Shown: piece by piece, positions 59,667 to 64,000 of the stretch
Layout: every line of letters begins with the position of its first letter
Position numbering within the stretch: the first letter of the stretch is position 1
From: Microlunatus endophyticus
GTDB taxonomy: Bacteria; Actinomycetota; Actinomycetes; Propionibacteriales; Propionibacteriaceae
DNA length: 64,000 bases
Assembly: GCF_014646195.1 (NCBI RefSeq)
Contig: NZ_BMMZ01000002.1
Location: 1 to 64,000, forward strand
Direction of reading: 5' to 3'
The notes under the pieces: generated by a model
What the model saw: the letters and a program-made list of their open reading frames with translations, nothing else
What the model was told of the DNA's origin: nothing
The model's database searches: none
Translations under genes and position numbers: made by a program

Positions 59667-61526
59667 ATGCCCGTAGGCGATCCGGCCGGGCAGCTGCTGC
59701 CGCTGCTGGTGGTCATTCCGATCCTCGGCGCCGCGGTGCTGATCGGCGTCGGACGCCGGCTGCCCGGCCCGCTGGTCGGAGCCGGCACCCTCGCGCTGGT
59801 GGCCATGGTCGGCTGCGGCGATGTCGCGCTGTTGATCACTGCCCGGAGCCGGAGGATCGTGAGCTGGCTGGGCGGATGGCGGCCCGGCAAGGAGGGAACG
59901 GGCCACAGCGGTACCGGTGTCGGCATCGCCCTTCAGGCGGACCAGATCAGTGCCGGTCTCGGTCTGCTGGTCGCGGCGCTGATGATCGGCGCACTGGTGT
60001 TCTCCTGGCACTACTTCGAGGCGCCGGGCAGTCACTATCACGCGCTGATGCTGTTCTTCCTGGCCGGGATGACCGGGTTCGTCCTGGCCGGCGACATCTT
60101 CACCATGTTCGTCTTCTTCGAGCTGATGGGGGTTGCGGCATACGCCCTCACCGGCCTCAAGATCGAGGACCCGTCGGCTGTCCAGGGAGCGATCAACTTC
60201 GGCATCGTCAACTCGGTCGCGGCCTACTTCTCGCTGATCGGGGTGGGGATCATCTACGCCCACACCGGCGAGCTCAACCTGGCCGACCTGTCCCGCAGCC
60301 TGACGGGCGATCACAGCCTGGTCGTGGTGATCGGCTTCGTCCTGCTGTCCACCGGGTTCCTGGTCAAGGCGGCGATCGTGCCGTTCCACTTCTGGCTGGA
60401 CGACGCCCACGCGGTCGCGCCGACTCCGGTCTGCGTGCTGTTCTCCGGTGCGATGGTCGAGTTGGGTCTGTACGGCGTGCTGCGGGTGTACAAGATCGGC
60501 TTCTCCGCGACAGCGGTCGCCGGCGGCTTCGAGCGGCTGTTCCTGGTGCTGGGGATTCTCACCGCCGCACTCGGTGCGGTGATGTGCCTGCTGCAGCGGC
60601 ACCTCAAGCGGCTGCTGGCCTACTCGACCATCGCCCACATGGGGATGTTCCTGGTCGTGCTGTCGGTCGGAGGTTCGGCCTCGCTCGGCGGCATTGCGGT
60701 CTACGTGATCGGCCATGCGGCCGTCAAAGGTGCGTTGTTCCTGTGTGCGGGAATTCTGCTCGATCGCTTCGGCAGTGTCGACGAGATCACTCTCTGGGGT
60801 GTCGGCCGTCGGCTCCATGGCGCCGACGGGGTGGCCGTCCGGACGATCTTCCTGGTCGCAGCCCTCGGGCTGGCCGGCCTGCCACCCTTCGCTGCGGGAC
60901 TGGGGAAGGCGGCCGCGGAGACGGCCATGTCGGATGCCGGCGCGCACTGGGGCCCGGTATTCATGATCGTCATCTCGGCGCTGACTGGGGGAGCGGTGCT
61001 GAGGGTGTGGCTCCGGGTGATGATCGGGGTCGGCAGCAGGCCGACGGATGTCGACGCCGAGGGGATGAGCGGCGACCAGGAGCTGATGGAGGTCGATGTC
61101 GGGGACGACATCCCGAACCGCATGATCATCTCCGCCGGTGCGCTGGTGATCATCGGCGGACTGGCCGGCGCAGTGCCCGGACTCGTCGCCGGAGCGACCA
61201 CTGCCGCTCAGCGTTTCGCCGATCCGGCGGCCTACAGCGGTGCCGTCCTGGACGGCAGGCTCGGCTACCCCGCGGTGAGTGGCGCCACGCCGGCGGGCTG
61301 GGATCTGCACGGGGTGCTGCTGTCCGGGCTGACGGTGTTGTCCGCGTGTCTGGTCGCCACGGCAGCGGTGCTGAGACGACGCCTGCCCGCCGGCGTGCGG
61401 ACGCCGCCAGGTGTCAGGGCGGCCGCTGCGTTGCTGCACCGGATCCATTCCGGGCGGGTCGGCGACTACGTGGTCTGGCTGTTGATCGGCGTCAGCGCCT
61501 CCGCTGCAGTCCTCGTCACCTGGTGA
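59667..61526 (+). CDS. mrpD: Mrp antiporter subunit D (NuoN/NuoL-like proton channel)
   Basis: A 619-residue, about 14-helix protein and the only large ion-channel subunit of this operon. Channel residues are visible: Glu in [13 protein letters not shown] (about residue 152), Lys in [34 protein letters not shown] (about 235), and His in [16 protein letters not shown] (about 330). A cytosolic insert (about 455-480) is Asp/Glu-rich. MrpA, which normally supplies a second NuoL-like channel, is absent. ATG start. Confidence 0.9.
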   Translation: MPVGDPAGQLLPLLVVIPILGAAVLIGVGRRLPGPLVGAGTLALVAMVGCGDVALLITARSRRIVSWLGGWRPGKEGTGHSGTGVGIALQADQISAGLGLLVAALMIGALVFSWHYFEAPGSHYHALMLFFLAGMTGFVLAGDIFTMFVFFELMGVAAYALTGLKIEDPSAVQGAINFGIVNSVAAYFSLIGVGIIYAHTGELNLADLSRSLTGDHSLVVVIGFVLLSTGFLVKAAIVPFHFWLDDAHAVAPTPVCVLFSGAMVELGLYGVLRVYKIGFSATAVAGGFERLFLVLGILTAALGAVMCLLQRHLKRLLAYSTIAHMGMFLVVLSVGGSASLGGIAVYVIGHAAVKGALFLCAGILLDRFGSVDEITLWGVGRRLHGADGVAVRTIFLVAALGLAGLPPFAAGLGKAAAETAMSDAGAHWGPVFMIVISALTGGAVLRVWLRVMIGVGSRPTDVDAEGMSGDQELMEVDVGDDIPNRMIISAGALVIIGGLAGAVPGLVAGATTAAQRFADPAAYSGAVLDGRLGYPAVSGATPAGWDLHGVLLSGLTVLSACLVATAAVLRRRLPAGVRTPPGVRAAAALLHRIHSGRVGDYVVWLLIGVSASAAVLVTW

Positions 61527-61613
61527 TCCGGTTAACCCGATGTGCCGGTGATAGGTCTGGTCCGTGGCGGGTACGCCGAGAGGCACGCAACGCCGAGGAA
61601 AGGAACCCCGATC

Positions 61614-61829
61614 ATGATCAAGAAGTTGCACGAACTCGGACTCAAGAGCGATTACGCCTACGCCGGCGCACTCGCTTCGGTCGGGCTGACCTATGTCAGC
61701 TATTTGACAAGCCGGGCGAAGAAGGGCTCGGACAAGGCGCAGGCCGACCGGTGGGGCATCTTCATCGCCACCTGGGCACCGACGCTGTTCGCCTTCGGAA
61801 CCGCGTTACGGCTCGAAGAGGACCGCTGA
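61614..61829 (+). CDS. small membrane protein, function unknown
   Basis: A 71-residue protein with two hydrophobic stretches (YAYAGALASVGLTYVSYLT and WGIFIATWAPTLFAFGTAL). Basic N-terminus MIKKLHELGLKSD. ATG at 61614 has AGGAAAGGA at 8 nt, a strong site, so it is probably translated. I recall similar short proteins in actinobacteria but no function. It follows mrpD by 87 bp and precedes a hemerythrin remnant. Confidence 0.65.
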   Translation: MIKKLHELGLKSDYAYAGALASVGLTYVSYLTSRAKKGSDKAQADRWGIFIATWAPTLFAFGTALRLEEDR

Positions 61830-61830
61830 G

Positions 61831-62100
61831 CGTTCCACCTACGATCAGTTCGCGGAGCTCAAGAGCAGCGTCGATGAGCATGCCGAGAACGAGGAGCGCG
61901 CGGAGTTCCCGGCCGTTCTCGAGCACTGTGATCTCGATCAGCGACAGCGGATGGGGCGCAGGATGGAGGCCGTCGAACGAGTCGCTCCGGTTCGACCCCA
62001 TCCCAGCGCGGCCGGTTCGCCGGTCAGACAGTGGACGGTCGGCCAGTTCGCCGCGCTGATCGACAAGGCTCGCGCCGCGGTCTCAGCGATCCGCGACTGA
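61831..62100 (+). pseudogene. 5'-truncated hemerythrin (HHE) domain gene
   Basis: In the frame of 61831, codons read STYDQFAELKSSVDEHAENE, ERAEFPAVLEHCDLDQRQRM and on to FAALIDKARAAVSAIRD before TGA at 62098-62100. This is the C-terminal half of an actinobacterial hemerythrin-like protein: the last H...E iron-ligand helix (DEHAENEERAEF) and the tail that usually follows. The first half, with the N-terminal HxxxD/HHE helices, is missing, and no start codon lies in frame before it; the first ATG is 40 codons in. The frame begins at the stop of the small gene upstream, which suggests a deletion removed the start. Not proven dead: a start elsewhere cannot be excluded. Confidence 0.68.
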
Positions 62101-62106
62101 TGTCGA

Positions 62107-62631
62107 TCAGGCAGCTCTCGCCTGCGCGAGGGCGCGGTTCTCGACCCGGATCCGAAGGGTCAGGGCCGCGCCGTTCAGGACGGTGAAGGCCAAGGCGGTG
62201 ATCCAGGCGGTGTGCACCAGCGGAAGAGCTGCGCCCTCGATCACGACTGCCAGATAGTTCGGATGGGACAGGATCCGGTACGGACCGCGCCGGACCAGGG
62301 CCAGACCGGGGAACACGATGACACGAGTGTTCCACCGGCTGCCGAGGGTCGTGATGCACCACCACCGCAAGGCCTCTCCGGCCAGCACCAGTACGAACAT
62401 CGGAATACCCAACCCGGCGACGAATTCCGGCCTTCGTACCCAGGTCTCGACCAGGCAGCCGGCCAGCAGACCGATGTGCAGGGCGACGATCAGGGGATAG
62501 TGCCGGCGGCCGTACTCGATCCCACCATGATCGAGAGCCCAACGCCGGTTACGGGTCGCGACGACGAGTTCAGCGAGCCGTTCACAGCCGACGGCGAGGA
62601 CCAGGATCGTGAACCACAGCAGCGATGCCAC
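62107..62631 (-). CDS. isoprenylcysteine-carboxyl-methyltransferase-like membrane methyltransferase
   Basis: A 174-residue membrane protein with about five helices. C-terminal SAM-binding region: LALVRRGPYRILSHPNYLAVVIEGAALPLVH (about residues 110-140), the ICMT/PEMT signature (RHPxYL-type). Homologues next to type III polyketide synthases (BpsB/YpbQ of Bacillus, SrsB of Streptomyces) methylate the alkyl-pyrone or resorcinol product; that is the likely role here. ATG lies 3 bp after the synthase stop, so both are made from one transcript. It converges with the hemerythrin remnant. Confidence 0.85.
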   Translation of the reverse strand: MASLLWFTILVLAVGCERLAELVVATRNRRWALDHGGIEYGRRHYPLIVALHIGLLAGCLVETWVRRPEFVAGLGIPMFVLVLAGEALRWWCITTLGSRWNTRVIVFPGLALVRRGPYRILSHPNYLAVVIEGAALPLVHTAWITALAFTVLNGAALTLRIRVENRALAQARAA

Positions 62632-62634
62632 CGT

Positions 62635-63777
62635 TCACGCCCGGAGCAAGACCTGCTCGAGGGCGAAGCCCGGGCCCATCGCCATCATCAGCCCGTACGA
62701 CCCAGGTTCCGGCCTGCGCTGGTCCAGCGTGTCGGTCAGCACGTGCAGCACCGACGAGGAGGAGATGTTGCCGATCCGGGACAGCGAATCCCAGGTCATC
62801 GCCAGCTCTCCATCGGTCAGCTTCAGCGTCTCCTCGATCGCCTCGATCACTTTCGGCCCACCGGGATGGCAGACCCACCAGCCGATCGCGTCGCGGGACA
62901 ACCCCTGCTCGGACAGGAAACCGTCGACGTCGTCGGCCAGATAGCTGCGGACGAGTTCCGGGATCTCCGCGCCCAGCACGATCTGCAGCCCCGAACTGCT
63001 GACGTCCCAGCCCATCGCGCGTTCGGTGTGCGGGTAGAGCCGGCTCCTGGTGCCGACCACGACCGGGCCCTGATGATCATCAGCTTCGTCCGGGACGTCG
63101 GCGAACCCGGCATCCGGATCCGGGCCGCGCATTACGACGGCGGCGGCACCGTCGCCGAACAGACCGCTGGCAATCAGATTGGCTGTCGACGTGTCACCGC
63201 GCTGCAGGGTCAAGGAGCACAGCTCGACCGTCACCAGGACCCCGATCCGGCCCGGCCGGCCGAGCAGGAAGTCGCGCAGTCGCGCCACACCGCCGGCGCC
63301 GGCTGCGCAGCCGAGCCCCACCACCGGAAGCCGTACGACATCGGGGCGCAGCCCCAGCCCGACAGCGATCCTGGCGTCCAGCGACGGCACCGAGACCCCG
63401 GTGCTCGACGCGGCGATGATCACGTCGACCTCGCGCGGGCTGACCCGAGCGGCCGCGAGAGCCTCGCGGATCGCCTGCTCGGCCAGTTGCGTACCGGCCC
63501 GGAGGAAGGCGTCGTTGGTGGCGCCGAAATCGGTCAGTCCGGCGTACTCCTCGATCGGCAACGCAAGCCGTCTGGTCCGGACTCCGGCATTGCCGTGCAC
63601 CCTCTCCAACAGCTTGCGCCGCGGGCCCTCGAGGCCGACGAACTCGGCGAACGCCTCGGTCAGCTGTTGCTGCGGATAGCCGTACGGGGGCAGCACGCCG
63701 CGCGTTGCCAGGATCTGCGGATGCACAGCGGCTGTCCGATCGCCGGGCCGTGTCTCGGTGATGAGTTGCTCCACCAT
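62635..63777 (-). CDS. type III polyketide synthase (chalcone/stilbene-synthase fold)
   Basis: A 380-residue iterative synthase that extends an acyl-CoA starter with malonyl-CoA on the active-site Cys, often giving alkylpyrones or alkylresorcinols. Catalytic triad visible: Cys in LPVVGLGCAAGAGGVARL (about residue 155), His in WWVCHPGGPKVIEAIEE (about 305) and Asn in RIGNISSSSVLHVL (about 338). VELCSLTLQRGDTSTANLIASGLFGDGAAAVVM is the usual core. Together with the ICMT-like gene downstream this resembles the bpsAB and srsAB pairs. The starter is not readable from sequence. ATG start. Confidence 0.93.
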   Translation of the reverse strand: MVEQLITETRPGDRTAAVHPQILATRGVLPPYGYPQQQLTEAFAEFVGLEGPRRKLLERVHGNAGVRTRRLALPIEEYAGLTDFGATNDAFLRAGTQLAEQAIREALAAARVSPREVDVIIAASSTGVSVPSLDARIAVGLGLRPDVVRLPVVGLGCAAGAGGVARLRDFLLGRPGRIGVLVTVELCSLTLQRGDTSTANLIASGLFGDGAAAVVMRGPDPDAGFADVPDEADDHQGPVVVGTRSRLYPHTERAMGWDVSSSGLQIVLGAEIPELVRSYLADDVDGFLSEQGLSRDAIGWWVCHPGGPKVIEAIEETLKLTDGELAMTWDSLSRIGNISSSSVLHVLTDTLDQRRPEPGSYGLMMAMGPGFALEQVLLRA

Positions 63778-63947
63778 CAGTGGCTACCCCTCCCGGCGGC
63801 CGGCAACCGCCGGTGTCCGCCCTGCGTCCCCAGCATAGGCGCAGGTTTGCGGATCGACCGTTGCGCTGCCGGTTCGCTGGGTACGGCACCACCCATGCAG
63901 GACATGATCCTTCTCGACACGATCGACGAAAGGCGGAGGGGGCTCCG

Positions 63948-64000
63948 ATGAGCGAGGACGGCGTGGTTGACAGCGAGGAATACCGGCTGGAGCTGGGCAA
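63948..64000 (+). CDS. start of an unidentified gene, cut by the window edge
   Basis: ATG at 63948 follows a GGCGGAGGGGG site and opens MSEDGVVDSEEYRLELG before the window ends. Acidic N-terminus; too short to identify. It is divergent from the polyketide synthase; the gap between them is about 170 bp and holds both promoters, but I could not place -35/-10 boxes with confidence. Confidence 0.6.
   Translation, partial: MSEDGVVDSEEYRLELG

Noticed and set aside
59876..62059. Open frame of about 727 codons overlapping mrpD
   Set aside because: Out-of-frame shadow rich in Arg/Gly/Pro with no conserved motif; mrpD and the small gene explain the DNA.

Overview
This is a chromosomal stretch of a high-GC, gene-dense actinobacterium. 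Evidence: strong G/C preference at third codon positions; a coproporphyrin-type heme set (hemE, a hemY-type oxidase, hemQ); actinobacterial families (DUF3000 next to rnd, a sir/Zn-ribbon/cysH operon with a 'putative leader peptide'); a LexA box of the actinobacterial TCGAAC-N4-GTTCGA type; and frequent GTG starts. Gene content would fit the Propionibacteriales (Microlunatus-like), but that placement is inference. Genes are often joined by 4-nt ATGA or GTGA stop/start overlaps, and I used these overlaps to choose many starts. No rRNA, tRNA, transposase, prophage or CRISPR array was seen.

Layout. 1-7.2 kb: sodA (cut by the window edge), an SOS-box-controlled small gene, an old yellow enzyme, dxs, a hairpin-repeat array, rtcB and an amino-acid permease. 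7.2-10.6 kb: fadA-fadB for beta-oxidation, with a palindrome at the fadA start. 10.7-14.4 kb: a membrane Ser/Thr kinase divergent from an ECF-like sigma factor, a coupled micro-ORF and a secreted protein, then an SH3-domain secreted protein. 14.5-19.8 kb: DUF3000-rnd, divergent from hemE-hemY and hemQ. 19.8-25.1 kb: PIG-V-type mannosyltransferase, msrB, a LigD polymerase domain coupled to an MFS exporter, and a RibD_C reductase. 25.2-29.6 kb: assimilatory sulfate reduction operon (leader peptide, sir, Zn-ribbon, cysH, cysC, CbiX-like chelatase). 29.7-32.5 kb: YihY membrane protein and an unusual HATPase membrane protein. 32.5-40.4 kb: an amidase / oligopeptide ABC transporter / P1-family hydrolase operon, with a chain of overlapping mini-ORFs between dppB and dppC. 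40.6-44.5 kb: a tetrulose-phosphate cluster (DhaKL-type kinase, RpiB-like and TIM-like isomerases, DeoR regulator). 44.6-46.2 kb: second hairpin-repeat locus and a satD pair. 46.3-51.0 kb: Tat-lipoprotein sugar ABC importer facing a sulfatase. 51.0-57.0 kb: PoxB-like enzyme, enolase-superfamily enzyme and a GlcD/GlcF-type fusion. 57.1-61.5 kb: an Mrp/Mbh-type antiporter operon without the large MrpA core. 61.6-64 kb: small membrane protein, 5'-truncated hemerythrin remnant, ICMT-like methyltransferase with a type III polyketide synthase, and the first codons of another gene.

Most notable: (1) the AGGAG..ATG 14-bp tandem repeat that makes a relay of coupled pentapeptide mini-ORFs into dppC; (2) a 20-bp hairpin repeat family with 51-bp spacing at two loci; (3) a near-perfect LexA box on an uncharacterised gene; (4) a Cys-containing leader peptide upstream of the sulfate operon; (5) the Mbh-ordered Mrp module without a hydrogenase; (6) a recurrent in-frame GATCTT Asp-Leu codon pair, unusual in so GC-rich a genome.
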